Assembly: GCF_007954425.1 (NCBI RefSeq)
Contig: NZ_CP042345.1
Coordinates: 2,788,001 to 2,852,000 of the forward strand
Reading direction: 5' to 3'
Source: Novosphingobium ginsenosidimutans
GTDB taxonomy: Bacteria; Pseudomonadota; Alphaproteobacteria; Sphingomonadales; Sphingomonadaceae
Length of the DNA: 64,000 nucleotides
Under the pieces are notes generated by a model, which was not told where the DNA came from, did not search any database, and was given only the letters and a program-made list of their open reading frames with translations. The stretch's first letter is position 1. The number at the start of each line of letters is the position of its first letter. A program made the position numbers and the translations under genes. Shown here one piece after another: positions 8,774-16,790 of the stretch.

Positions 8774-10759
8774 ATGGCTGATGACCTGTTTGAAAAGCTG
8801 CCCCAAAGCAGCGGCGATTCCTATGATGGCAGCGCGATCGAGGTGCTGGAGGGGCTTGAGCCTGTCCGCCGCCGCCCGGGCATGTACATTGGCGGCACCG
8901 ATGAGCGCGCGCTGCACCACCTGGCCGCCGAAGTGCTCGACAACGCGATGGACGAGGCCGTTGCCGGCCATGCCAACCGGATCGAGGTGACGTTGGAGGA
9001 AGGCAACCGGCTGACCATCACCGACAATGGCCGCGGCATCCCCGTTGACGAGCACCCGAAGTATCCTGGCAAGTCGGCACTCGAAGTGATCCTGACCACG
9101 CTTCACTCGGGCGGCAAGTTCTCGGGCAAGGCCTATGCCACGTCGGGCGGCCTTCACGGTGTCGGCGTCTCGGTGGTCAATGCGCTCTCCACCCTCACCC
9201 GGATCGAAGTGGCGCGCAACAAGGAGCTTTACGCCCAGGAATTCTCGCGCGGTCTGGCCACGGGCCCGCTCCAGCACCTGGGCGGCACACCGAACCGGCG
9301 CGGCACTTCGGTTACCTTCGTGCCTGATCCCGAGATTTTCGGCGAGGATGCAAAGTTCAAACCGGCGCGGCTGTTCAAGCTGGTCCGGTCGAAGGCCTAT
9401 CTCTTTGCCGGGGTGGAAATCCGCTGGAAATGCGCCGCCGCGCTCACCAGCGATGAAGTTCCGGCCGAAGCCGTTTTCCAGTTCCCCGGCGGCCTTGCCG
9501 ATCACCTCAAAGAGCAGATTGGCGCACGGGAGTGCGTCACCAGCCAGTTCTTTTCTGGCAGCCAGGATTTTCCGGGTGAGCAGCAGGGCCGGGTCGAATG
9601 GGCCGTCGCCTGGCCACTGTGGAGCGACGGGGCCTATTCCTGGTACTGCAACACTATCCCCACCCCTGACGGCGGGACACACGAGGCGGGCCTGCGCGCT
9701 GCGCTGACCAAGGGCATCCGCGCCTTCGCAGATCTGGTTGGCCAGAAGAAAGCCAAGGACATCACGCCCGAGGACGTGATCACCGGCAGCGAAATCATGC
9801 TCTCGGTCTTCATCCGCGACCCCCAGTTCCAAAGCCAGACCAAGGACCGGCTGACCAGCCCGGAAGCAGCGCGCATGGTCGAAAATGCCGTGCGCGATCA
9901 CTTCGACCATTTCCTTGCAGACAACATGGAACGCGGCAAGGCGCTGCTCGGCCATGTGCTCGAGCGGATGGATGAGCGCCTGCGCCGCAAGCAGGAGCGT
10001 GAGGTCAAGCGCAAGACTGCTACCAACGCGCGCAAGTTGCGCCTGCCCGGCAAGCTGACCGACTGCACCGGCGAAGGCGATGCAGAGACCGAACTTTTCA
10101 TTGTCGAAGGGGACAGCGCCGGCGGCAGCGCCAAGCAGGCGCGCGATCGCAAGACCCAGGCGATCCTGCCGATCCGCGGCAAGATCCTTAACGTCGCCAG
10201 CGCCACGGCCGACAAAATCCGCGCGAACACCGAAATCGCCGACCTCGGCCTCGCGCTGGGTTGCGGTTTCCGCAAGGACTGCAACGCCGACAACCTGCGT
10301 TATGACCGCATCATCATTATGACCGACGCCGACGTCGACGGGGCGCACATCGCCACCCTGCTGATGACCTTCTTTTTCCAGGAAATGCCCGAGATCGTCC
10401 GGCGCGGGCACCTCTACCTTGCCCAGCCCCCGCTCTATCGCCTGACCGCCGGCAAAGAGAGCGCCTATGCCCGCGACGACGCCCACCGCGCCGAGCTGGA
10501 AGCAACCCGGTTCAAGGGCAAGAAGGTAGAAGTTGGCCGGTTCAAGGGTTTGGGCGAAATGAACCCGCAGCAGCTGCGCGAAACGACGATGGACCCCGCC
10601 AAGCGCAGCCTGATCCGCATCACCCTGCCCCCCGAATATGAGGGCCGGGCGGCGGTGAAGGACCTGGTCGACCGGCTGATGGGACGCGATCCGGCCCAGC
10701 GCTTCATGTTCATTCAGAACCGTGCGGCGGATATCGATCCGGAACTGATTGACGCTTAA
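8774..10759 (+). CDS. parE: DNA topoisomerase IV subunit B
   Basis: A 661-residue type IIA topoisomerase ATPase subunit that decatenates daughter chromosomes together with ParC. The N-terminal GHKL ATPase has [22 protein letters not shown] and the [15 protein letters not shown] loop. The TOPRIM domain has [27 protein letters not shown] and DADVDGAHI. The C-terminal [13 protein letters not shown] block is complete. The length, and the lack of the roughly 150-residue TOPRIM insert of proteobacterial GyrB, favour ParE over GyrB. Its mRNA is predicted to be leaderless. Confidence 0.94.
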   Translation: MADDLFEKLPQSSGDSYDGSAIEVLEGLEPVRRRPGMYIGGTDERALHHLAAEVLDNAMDEAVAGHANRIEVTLEEGNRLTITDNGRGIPVDEHPKYPGKSALEVILTTLHSGGKFSGKAYATSGGLHGVGVSVVNALSTLTRIEVARNKELYAQEFSRGLATGPLQHLGGTPNRRGTSVTFVPDPEIFGEDAKFKPARLFKLVRSKAYLFAGVEIRWKCAAALTSDEVPAEAVFQFPGGLADHLKEQIGARECVTSQFFSGSQDFPGEQQGRVEWAVAWPLWSDGAYSWYCNTIPTPDGGTHEAGLRAALTKGIRAFADLVGQKKAKDITPEDVITGSEIMLSVFIRDPQFQSQTKDRLTSPEAARMVENAVRDHFDHFLADNMERGKALLGHVLERMDERLRRKQEREVKRKTATNARKLRLPGKLTDCTGEGDAETELFIVEGDSAGGSAKQARDRKTQAILPIRGKILNVASATADKIRANTEIADLGLALGCGFRKDCNADNLRYDRIIIMTDADVDGAHIATLLMTFFFQEMPEIVRRGHLYLAQPPLYRLTAGKESAYARDDAHRAELEATRFKGKKVEVGRFKGLGEMNPQQLRETTMDPAKRSLIRITLPPEYEGRAAVKDLVDRLMGRDPAQRFMFIQNRAADIDPELIDA

Positions 10760-10765
10760 CGCGCC

Positions 10766-11707
10766 CTAACAGCTGGTCTTGAGGCAGATCTCGCAGCGCA
10801 GCCCTTGCGGATTGAATACCAGGTTAGCCGGCCCAAGCACCGGGTCGGCCAGTAAGGCCGAGCCAAGGCCTTCGTGCTCGGGCGAAGCCACCAGGGGGCC
10901 ATCGGCTTCTTCCCAATGCACATGGGCCAGGCCGCGGGCATCGTCCCAGTCGGTCTGGACCAGGATCCGGCCTGCCGGCACGGACAAGGCGCCATATTTG
11001 ACTGCATTGGTGCAGAGTTCGTGGATTGCGAGGATCAGCGGAACGCAGGATTGGGGCGGCAACCTGCCGGTAGTGCCGGAAATGACGATGCGGTTACCCA
11101 CGTCGAAGGGCTCACAGGCCCTGCTGACAATCTCGCGCAGATCGCATTCCAGCCCTTCGCGCCGCGACAGGATGTCCAGGCCGGCCGCCAGCGCCGCCAT
11201 GCGTTTCGAGAACACCGCAGTGAAATTGGCCGGGTCCGCCTGATGGGTCATCGCCGCCAGCGAATTCACCACAGTCAGTGAATTGCGCACCCGGTGGATG
11301 AGTTCCTGGTTGAGGAATTCGGCCCGATCGGTCGCCGCCTGAAGCCTGCCAACGGTGCTCCGCAAGGTCTGGGCAATCGCAACCAGGAGGGAGCAGGACA
11401 GCACGAAGAGGATCATCATCACTGCTGTGTTCCAGTCAGCAGTTATCTCCACTTTTGGCTGCATGAAAACATAGTTGACGACTGCCATGGATGCAAAAAT
11501 GCTTGCCAAGCCGGCTCGCCAGCCGGCGAGCAGTGCGCAGAGCACGATTGCCGGGAAATAGGTCACGAATGGCACCGTCCGCGCCGCATCGCCAAGCAGC
11601 CAACGCGCCAGCGAGGCTGCTGCGACGCAGGCTGAAATCACCAGTATACTGTGACCGAAGGTTGGCTCGCGCAGCAGCCTCGATCGAACTGATCGCAATC
11701 GAACCAT
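10766..11707 (-). CDS. HWE-family sensor histidine kinase with DUF4118 membrane domain
   Basis: The chosen start, ATG 11707, has GGGAAGG just upstream and gives 313 residues; an ATG at 11827 would add 40 residues without family features. The N-terminal third has about four membrane helices (DUF4118/KdpD-like, around residues 15-110). Then comes the H-box ELIHRVRNSLTVVNSLA with the phosphorylatable His, the N-box IHELCTNAVKYG, and the HWEEADGP signature that names the HWE class. These kinases often sense light or general stress. No response regulator or anti-sigma partner is adjacent, so it looks orphan. It converges on parE. Confidence 0.85.
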   Translation of the reverse strand: MVRLRSVRSRLLREPTFGHSILVISACVAAASLARWLLGDAARTVPFVTYFPAIVLCALLAGWRAGLASIFASMAVVNYVFMQPKVEITADWNTAVMMILFVLSCSLLVAIAQTLRSTVGRLQAATDRAEFLNQELIHRVRNSLTVVNSLAAMTHQADPANFTAVFSKRMAALAAGLDILSRREGLECDLREIVSRACEPFDVGNRIVISGTTGRLPPQSCVPLILAIHELCTNAVKYGALSVPAGRILVQTDWDDARGLAHVHWEEADGPLVASPEHEGLGSALLADPVLGPANLVFNPQGLRCEICLKTSC

Positions 11708-11731
11708 GCTACCTTCCCACGGGACGCCGGT

Positions 11732-11760
11732 TGATACTGGAAACGCAAGCGCGATAGCAA
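11732..11760 (-). promoter_or_regulatory. Candidate promoter of the HWE kinase gene
   Basis: On the minus strand TTGCTA (11760-11755) and GTATCA (11737-11732) are 17 bases apart. This would start transcription about 18 bases upstream of ATG 11707, supporting that start over the longer frame. The -10 match is weak. Confidence 0.28.
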
Positions 11761-11836
11761 TGGGCCGGCTGAGGTTTGCGACGAACCGAAACTGGTCTTT
11801 TTCACGCTTGCGCGCTTCAGCGCCCATCCCTATCCC

Positions 11837-11856
11837 TTAACCGAACGATTAACCGA
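11837..11856. repeat. Direct repeat TTAACCGA x2 upstream of moxR (CtrA-like half-sites)
   Basis: TTAACCGA occurs at 11837-11844 and again at 11849-11856, with a 12-base period. The TTAA cores are 8 bases apart, one base more than the CtrA consensus TTAA-N7-TTAAC. The site lies just upstream of the moxR start and could also serve the divergent kinase gene. Regulatory use is inferred. Confidence 0.35.
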
Positions 11857-11874
11857 CCGGGGATGACCATTTCC

Positions 11875-12720
11875 ATGCAGCGCTTTGAAGGTACTCAGAA
11901 CTACGTTGCCACCGATGACCTGAAGGTTGCGGTCAATGCCGCGGTGCTGCTGCGCCGCCCGCTGCTGGTCAAGGGTGAGCCCGGCACTGGCAAGACCGTA
12001 CTGGCGCATGAGATCGCCAAGGCGGTCAATGCGCCGCTGATCGAGTGGAACATCAAGTCGACCACCAAGGCCCAGCAGGGTCTTTACGAGTATGACGCAG
12101 TCGCCCGCCTGCGCGATGGCCAGCTGGGTGACGAGCGCGTCCACGACATTTCGAACTACATCAAGAAGGGCAAGCTGTGGGAGGCCTTCACCTCGCCGCA
12201 GCTCCCCGTCCTGCTGATCGACGAGATCGACAAGGCCGACATTGAGTTCCCGAACGACCTGCTCCAGGAACTCGATCGGATGAGCTTCGACGTTTACGAA
12301 ACGAAGGAGCGGATCGCGGCCAAGGAGCGCCCGATCGTCGTCATCACTTCGAACAATGAAAAGGAGCTGCCGGACGCCTTCCTGCGCCGCTGCTTCTTCC
12401 ACTACATCAAGTTCCCCGATCGCGAGACGATGCAGGCGATCATCGACGTCCACTTCCCCGGCATCCAGAAGACTCTCGTCTCCAAGGCGATGGAAATCTT
12501 CTACGAAGTCCGCGAAGTGCCGGGACTGAAGAAGAAGCCCTCGACCAGCGAACTGCTCGACTGGCTTAAGCTGCTGCTCAACGAGGACATGCCGCTCGAC
12601 GTGCTGCAGAACCGCGATCCGGCCAAGGCCATCCCGCCGCTCCACGGCGCGCTGCTCAAGAACGAGCAGGACGTGATGCTGTTCGAACGCCTGGCCTTCA
12701 TGGCGCGGCGCCAGAACTGA
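11875..12720 (+). CDS. MoxR-family AAA+ ATPase
   Basis: From ATG 11875 (GGGGA about 11 bases upstream) the protein is 281 residues; ATG 11863 would add four. Walker A is GEPGTGKT and Walker B is LLIDEIDKAD, followed by sensor 1 (VVITSNNEKELPDAFLRRC). These are hallmarks of the MoxR branch of helix-2-insert AAA+ proteins. MoxR ATPases act as chaperones, usually with a von Willebrand A-domain partner that helps insert metals or assemble complexes. The matching VWA gene is two genes downstream, separated by a small GFA-family gene. The client protein is unknown. Confidence 0.92.
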   Translation: MQRFEGTQNYVATDDLKVAVNAAVLLRRPLLVKGEPGTGKTVLAHEIAKAVNAPLIEWNIKSTTKAQQGLYEYDAVARLRDGQLGDERVHDISNYIKKGKLWEAFTSPQLPVLLIDEIDKADIEFPNDLLQELDRMSFDVYETKERIAAKERPIVVITSNNEKELPDAFLRRCFFHYIKFPDRETMQAIIDVHFPGIQKTLVSKAMEIFYEVREVPGLKKKPSTSELLDWLKLLLNEDMPLDVLQNRDPAKAIPPLHGALLKNEQDVMLFERLAFMARRQN

Positions 12721-12722
12721 CC

Positions 12723-13154
12723 ATGGCGCGGTCTGGCCGTTGCGCCTGCGGGGCCGTAACGCTCAAGCTTGAAGGCGAACCGGTTGCGGTGCGTCAGTGC
12801 TGGTGCCGCCAGTGCCAGCAGATTGCTGCTGGCGGCCCGACGCACAATGCCATGTTCCCAACTGAAAGCGTGCATTTCTCAGGCGAACTTGCCGCATCAA
12901 GCTGGATCGCCGCCAGTGGCAACACTTTGACTTTCCACTTCTGCCCGCGCTGCGGCACACAGGCCTATGCCCAAAGCTCGGCCCGGCCGCAGTTCCGCAC
13001 TGTGCGGCTGGGCTTCATCGATGAACCGCACGGGCTGAAGCCGGAAATGGCAATCTGGACGGCTGAAGCACCCGCGTGGGCCCAGATCGATCCTGCCATT
13101 CCACAGTTCTCGCAGATGCCGCCGTCACCCAATCCAGCACCTTCGGGAAGCTAA
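12723..13154 (+). CDS. GFA-family (glutathione-dependent formaldehyde-activating enzyme-like) zinc protein
   Basis: A 143-residue protein with the three cysteine clusters of the GFA/CENP-V fold: CACGAV near residue 6, CWCRQC near residue 23, and CPRCGTQ near residue 75. These bind the structural and catalytic zinc ions. Some family members condense formaldehyde with glutathione, but many homologues have no known substrate, so the activity should not be assumed. The start is two bases after the moxR stop and the stop is four bases before the VWA gene. It is therefore wedged inside what is normally a direct MoxR-VWA pair. Confidence 0.85.
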   Translation: MARSGRCACGAVTLKLEGEPVAVRQCWCRQCQQIAAGGPTHNAMFPTESVHFSGELAASSWIAASGNTLTFHFCPRCGTQAYAQSSARPQFRTVRLGFIDEPHGLKPEMAIWTAEAPAWAQIDPAIPQFSQMPPSPNPAPSGS

Positions 13155-13158
13155 TCCC

Positions 13159-14340
13159 ATGTTCTTCAACTTCATCGACGAGCTGCGCAGCGCAGGGATC
13201 CAGGCGAGCTTCAAGGAGCACCTGGTGTTACTCGAAGCGCTGGACAAGGACGTGATCGAGCAGACGCCCGAGCAGTTCTATTACCTGTCGCGCGCCATTT
13301 TCGTGAAGGATGAGGGCCTGCTCGACAAGTTCGACCAGGTCTTCAACAAGGTCTTCAAAGGGATCCTGACCGATTACGGCCAGAACCCGGTCGACATTCC
13401 CGAGGAATGGCTGAAGGCCGTTGCCGAGAAATTCCTGACCCCTGAGGAAATGGAAGCGATGAAGTCGCTCGGTTCCTGGGAAGAGATCATGGAGACGCTG
13501 AAGAAGCGGCTTGAAGAACAGCAAAAGCGCCATGAAGGTGGCAACAAGTGGATCGGCACGGGCGGTACCTCGCCCTATGGCAACAACGGCTATAACCCCG
13601 AAGGCGTGCGGATCGGCGGCGAAAGCAAGCACAAGCGCGCGCTGAAGGTCTGGGAAAAGCGCGAGTTCCAGAACCTCGACAACACCCGGGAACTTGGCAC
13701 CCGTAACATCAAGGTCGCGCTGCGCCGGCTGCGCCGCTTTGCGCGCGAGGGCAACCCGGACGAGCTCGATCTAGAAGGCACGATTGAGGGTACGGCCAAG
13801 CAGGGTTGGCTCGACATCCGCATGCGGGCCGAGCGCAAGAACGCGGTCAAGGTGCTGCTGTTCCTGGACGTCGGCGGATCGATGGATCCCTTCATCAAGC
13901 TGGTTGAAGAGCTGTTCAGCGCGGCGACGACCGAGTTCAAGAACCTGGAGTTCTTCTACTTCCACAACTGCCTTTATGAAGGCGTGTGGAAGGACAACAA
14001 GCGGCGCTGGTCAGAGCGGACCAACACCTGGGACATCCTCCACAAGTACGGCCACGACTACAAAGTGATCTTCGTCGGCGATGCGGCGATGAGCCCCTAT
14101 GAGATCACCCACCCGGGCGGCTCGGTCGAGCATTTTAACGAGGAAGCCGGTGCGGTCTGGCTCCAGCGCGTTGCCCACGTCTATCCGGCCACAGTCTGGC
14201 TGAACCCGGTGCCCGAAAAGCAGTGGGGCTATTCGCAGAGCACCAAGGTGATCAAGGAGATGGTCGGCGGCAACATGTTCCCGCTGACGCTGGATGGCCT
14301 GGACGGCGCGATGCGCGAGCTGACCCGCAAGAAGCACTAA
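13159..14340 (+). CDS. VWA domain-containing CoxE-like protein
   Basis: A 393-residue protein with a helical, charged N-terminal half and a C-terminal von Willebrand A domain. The MIDAS-like motif is LFLDVGGSMDPF, with Gly where the classical DxSxS motif has its first Ser; this may weaken metal binding. Further VWA features are the EFKNLEFFYFHNCLYE strand-helix and FVGDAAMSPYEI. The family (CoxE/YehP-like) works with MoxR ATPases, as seen for CoxD/CoxE in CO dehydrogenase maturation. No obvious client enzyme is adjacent. It converges with the next gene, overlapping by a few bases. Confidence 0.88.
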   Translation: MFFNFIDELRSAGIQASFKEHLVLLEALDKDVIEQTPEQFYYLSRAIFVKDEGLLDKFDQVFNKVFKGILTDYGQNPVDIPEEWLKAVAEKFLTPEEMEAMKSLGSWEEIMETLKKRLEEQQKRHEGGNKWIGTGGTSPYGNNGYNPEGVRIGGESKHKRALKVWEKREFQNLDNTRELGTRNIKVALRRLRRFAREGNPDELDLEGTIEGTAKQGWLDIRMRAERKNAVKVLLFLDVGGSMDPFIKLVEELFSAATTEFKNLEFFYFHNCLYEGVWKDNKRRWSERTNTWDILHKYGHDYKVIFVGDAAMSPYEITHPGGSVEHFNEEAGAVWLQRVAHVYPATVWLNPVPEKQWGYSQSTKVIKEMVGGNMFPLTLDGLDGAMRELTRKKH

Positions 14341-14942
14341 CCACGCGGCGGGGCGTCAAGGCAGCCGACCAGCGGATCGGCCTCATCGTAATCGCGGAGG
14401 CGTGAAAGGCGGGCAATCAGGGCGCGGCGTTCTGCAGGCGTCCAATCAGCCACTTCAGCAACCATCACGGCTGCAATATCGGCGCGATCGAAGGCTGGCG
14501 CTGCCGGCTCGCGGTGCATGGCCTGCTTCACGAAAGTGATCGCAAAGTAGCCCCCGATAGCCGAGCCAAAATAGCCGAGCCACGCCAGTACCCAGCGGGC
14601 ATTGCGGGCAACGACCGCTTCAAGGCGGTTGTCGACCAGCACATCGTAACCAATCCGGAAGGCGAAAATGGCGATTGACCCGATTGCCGTGACCCAGAGC
14701 AGGGCCATCAGCCGTTCGGACCAGCGTGTAGTGGTCATCTTGGCGGCCTTGGCCACGGCAAGCATGAACAGGCCCGAGCCAGCAGTTGTGGCAAGCAATC
14801 GCTTGAGGCTGAGAAACTCGCCCGGCGCGGCCGGATCGAGGACCGCACGGATCGAAAAGACCAGGTAGGTCGCAACCAGCAGCACAAGCCCGATCGTCAG
14901 GGCAAGCTGGCGGTCATGGCGATGGCGGCGGGTGGTGAACAT
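14337..14942 (-). CDS. Predicted multi-pass membrane protein of unknown function
   Basis: A 201-residue protein I do not recognise. After a short basic N-terminus with alternating His and Arg, it has about four hydrophobic segments (roughly residues 14-32, 47-65, 75-100 and 108-130). A polar C-terminal tail of about 60 residues follows, probably cytoplasmic and rich in Ala, Arg and Asp. Codon use and GC content look native. The ATG at 14942 faces the divergent dioxygenase gene across 180 bases that contain a palindrome at 15023-15043. Confidence 0.7.
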   Translation of the reverse strand: MFTTRRHRHDRQLALTIGLVLLVATYLVFSIRAVLDPAAPGEFLSLKRLLATTAGSGLFMLAVAKAAKMTTTRWSERLMALLWVTAIGSIAIFAFRIGYDVLVDNRLEAVVARNARWVLAWLGYFGSAIGGYFAITFVKQAMHREPAAPAFDRADIAAVMVAEVADWTPAERRALIARLSRLRDYDEADPLVGCLDAPPRG

Positions 14943-15022
14943 CGGGTAATCGCTCCAAGATAACGGGTCGGCTCTGGCGCTAGGACTGTGGCATCAGGAG
15001 CCAAGGCCTTTTCGACGAACGC

Positions 15023-15043
15023 GTTTCACCGTTCCGGTGTAAC
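15023..15043. promoter_or_regulatory. Palindrome in the divergent promoter region
   Basis: GTTTCACCG (15023-15031) and CGGTGTAAC (15035-15043) form an inverted repeat with eight of nine positions matching and a three-base centre. It sits about 80 bases from both divergent starts. This is the size and symmetry expected of a dimeric repressor operator such as a TetR-type site. No regulator gene is next to it. Confidence 0.4.
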
Positions 15044-15122
15044 CTGTCAGAAGCCGCGCCGGTTTCGTTGGTGAAAGAAATAGTTGGCTTGATTGCAGCC
15101 TTAGCCGGTCCATCTACAGGAC

Positions 15123-15917
15123 ATGACCCAGCGGCTTCCCACCCTTTTCCTCGGCCACGGCTCGCCCATGACCGTGATCACCGATGGCCCCGAACGGCGC
15201 GCCTGGCAGAACTTGGGCCAGTCGCTCCCGCGGCCCAAGGCAATCCTGGTCGTCTCCGCTCACTGGGAGACGCGGGGCAAGATTCACCTGACCGGCGGCA
15301 TGGCACCGCGCACGATCCACGACTTCGGCGGGTTTCCGGACGAACTCTACGCCATCCAGTATCCGGCGCCCGGATCTCCAGCCTTGGTGCAAAGGGTGAT
15401 CGATCTAATCGGTGCCAATAAGACGAAGGCGGACGATAGCTGGGGCTTCGATCACGGCGCCTGGGGCGTCGTACAGCCGATGTATCCGGCGGCCGACATA
15501 CCGCTTGTGGTGATGAGCCTGAACCGCAGCCTTTCGGCCGAGGAACACCTGGCAGTCGCGGCCAAGCTCGCGCCACTGCGCAACGAAGGTGTGCTGATCA
15601 TCTGCAGCGGGAACGTGGTGCACAACCTGCGGCTGTGGCGGCAATTTGCCGGAACCGTGCCAGATTGGGCGCGCGGGTTTCAGGACCGGATCAGTGCTGC
15701 GGTTGGTTCTGGCGACCATGCAGCGCTCACCCGCTGCGCCGCCGATGACCAGGCAGCCAGCGAGGCAATCAACAGCGGCGAGCATTACCTGCCACTGCTC
15801 TACGCGGTTGGCGCGCGTTTGCCGGGCGATGACTGTGCGGTGTTCAACGACAGCATCGACGGCGCCCTATCGATGACCAGCTACCTGATTGGCGATACCC
15901 GCTTGGTGGCTGCCTGA
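15123..15917 (+). CDS. Extradiol ring-cleavage dioxygenase, 4,5-DOPA dioxygenase (YgiD/LigB superfamily)
   Basis: A 264-residue member of the class III extradiol dioxygenase family that includes E. coli YgiD and plant DODA. Metal-ligand histidines are seen in LFLGHGSPM (His12) and VVSAHWET (His47), with the conserved HDFGGFPDELY block, GFDHGAWGVVQPMYP, and the late ICSGNVVHNL. The bacterial enzymes cleave L-DOPA in vitro, but the physiological substrate is generally unknown. The gene stands alone, with divergent and downstream neighbours unrelated to aromatic catabolism. Confidence 0.9.
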   Translation: MTQRLPTLFLGHGSPMTVITDGPERRAWQNLGQSLPRPKAILVVSAHWETRGKIHLTGGMAPRTIHDFGGFPDELYAIQYPAPGSPALVQRVIDLIGANKTKADDSWGFDHGAWGVVQPMYPAADIPLVVMSLNRSLSAEEHLAVAAKLAPLRNEGVLIICSGNVVHNLRLWRQFAGTVPDWARGFQDRISAAVGSGDHAALTRCAADDQAASEAINSGEHYLPLLYAVGARLPGDDCAVFNDSIDGALSMTSYLIGDTRLVAA

Positions 15918-15918
15918 C

Positions 15919-15967
15919 GCGAGATTGTGGACCATTGCCGATCGCGATGGCGGCGACGCAATCTCGC
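15919..15967. promoter_or_regulatory. Inverted repeat between dioxygenase and amj genes
   Basis: GCGAGATTG (15919-15927) and CAATCTCGC (15959-15967) are perfect 9-bp arms around a 31-base loop. The loop contains a partly palindromic core (CCAT...CGATCG...ATGG). The repeat begins just after the dioxygenase stop and ends 15 bases before the next start. No T-run follows, so a classical intrinsic terminator is unlikely; a regulatory hairpin or operator is possible. Confidence 0.4.
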
Positions 15968-15982
15968 CGCTAGAAGCGCGGC

Positions 15983-16786
15983 ATGGATAGCCAGCTTCTG
16001 ATCATCTGCCTGCTTACTGCCGCAATCAACCTGATCGGTACGCTGGCCTATGCCGCCCGCATTGCCGGGGTGCGGACGCGGCGGATCGCGATGAGCTTTG
16101 CGCTGTTCAACATCCTCGTGCTGGTCAGCCGCACGTCCAACTCGTTCCTCGGGCCCTTCCTGGCCAAGCGGATCGAGGTGCGAATTTCCGAAGGCGGCGG
16201 GGAAGCCCTGCTATTCGATTTTCACCTCGTGCTGGCCTCGGCCTCGCTGGCGGTACTGATCGGCATTCTGCTGGTTCCCACCGGGCAGCGCTTGTTCGCC
16301 AGCGCCATCGGCTATTTCCAGCAACACCGCTCTACCACCCGAATGCTGCTGCGCACCGCCACTCCCGCAGGTTTGCATACCTTACGCAAGGCAATCACGC
16401 CGCCCAGCCCATCAATTTTCAAGGAGCTGGTCAAGGAACGCGGCGTTGGCTGGGGCGTGCTGCTGGCCAACTGCCTGGCCCAGGCGCTGATCACGGTCGG
16501 CGTGGTCGCCTCGCTCTATGCAGGGTACCTCAATCCCGAATTCCGCGTCACCGCTTCGCAGCTCTCCGCCGTAGTCAATGGGTTTGCCACGATCCTGCTG
16601 TTCGCGCTGATCGACCCACAGCTTTCGGTGATGACCGACGATGTGGTCGAAGGCCGGGTCAGCGAAGCGCTGTTCCGCCGCACGATAGTCTGGATCAGCC
16701 TCAGCCGCCTTGCCGGCACCTTGCTGGCCCAGCTGCTGTTCCTGCCATCGGCCCAGGCGATTGCCTGGGTGGCGAACTACGTCTGA
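15983..16786 (+). CDS. Amj-family (YdaH/DUF2837) putative lipid II flippase
   Basis: A 267-residue polytopic membrane protein. The N-terminal block, with AINLIGTLAYAARIAGVRTRRIAMSFALFNILVLVSRTSN, resembles Bacillus subtilis Amj (YdaH), the alternate lipid II flippase that can replace MurJ. About six membrane segments are visible (around residues 3-25, 32-55, 75-98, 150-178, 190-215 and 235-260). In B. subtilis amj is induced by envelope stress. Assignment is by recognised N-terminal motif and topology, so the family is fairly safe but the transport activity is inferred. Confidence 0.72.
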   Translation: MDSQLLIICLLTAAINLIGTLAYAARIAGVRTRRIAMSFALFNILVLVSRTSNSFLGPFLAKRIEVRISEGGGEALLFDFHLVLASASLAVLIGILLVPTGQRLFASAIGYFQQHRSTTRMLLRTATPAGLHTLRKAITPPSPSIFKELVKERGVGWGVLLANCLAQALITVGVVASLYAGYLNPEFRVTASQLSAVVNGFATILLFALIDPQLSVMTDDVVEGRVSEALFRRTIVWISLSRLAGTLLAQLLFLPSAQAIAWVANYV

Positions 16787-16790
16787 CCGC

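Noticed and set aside
8741-10486. Long minus-strand open frame (581 codons) opposite parE
   Set aside because: It mirrors parE codon structure, has no recognisable domain, and parE is unmistakable on the other strand. Long antisense frames are expected at this GC content.
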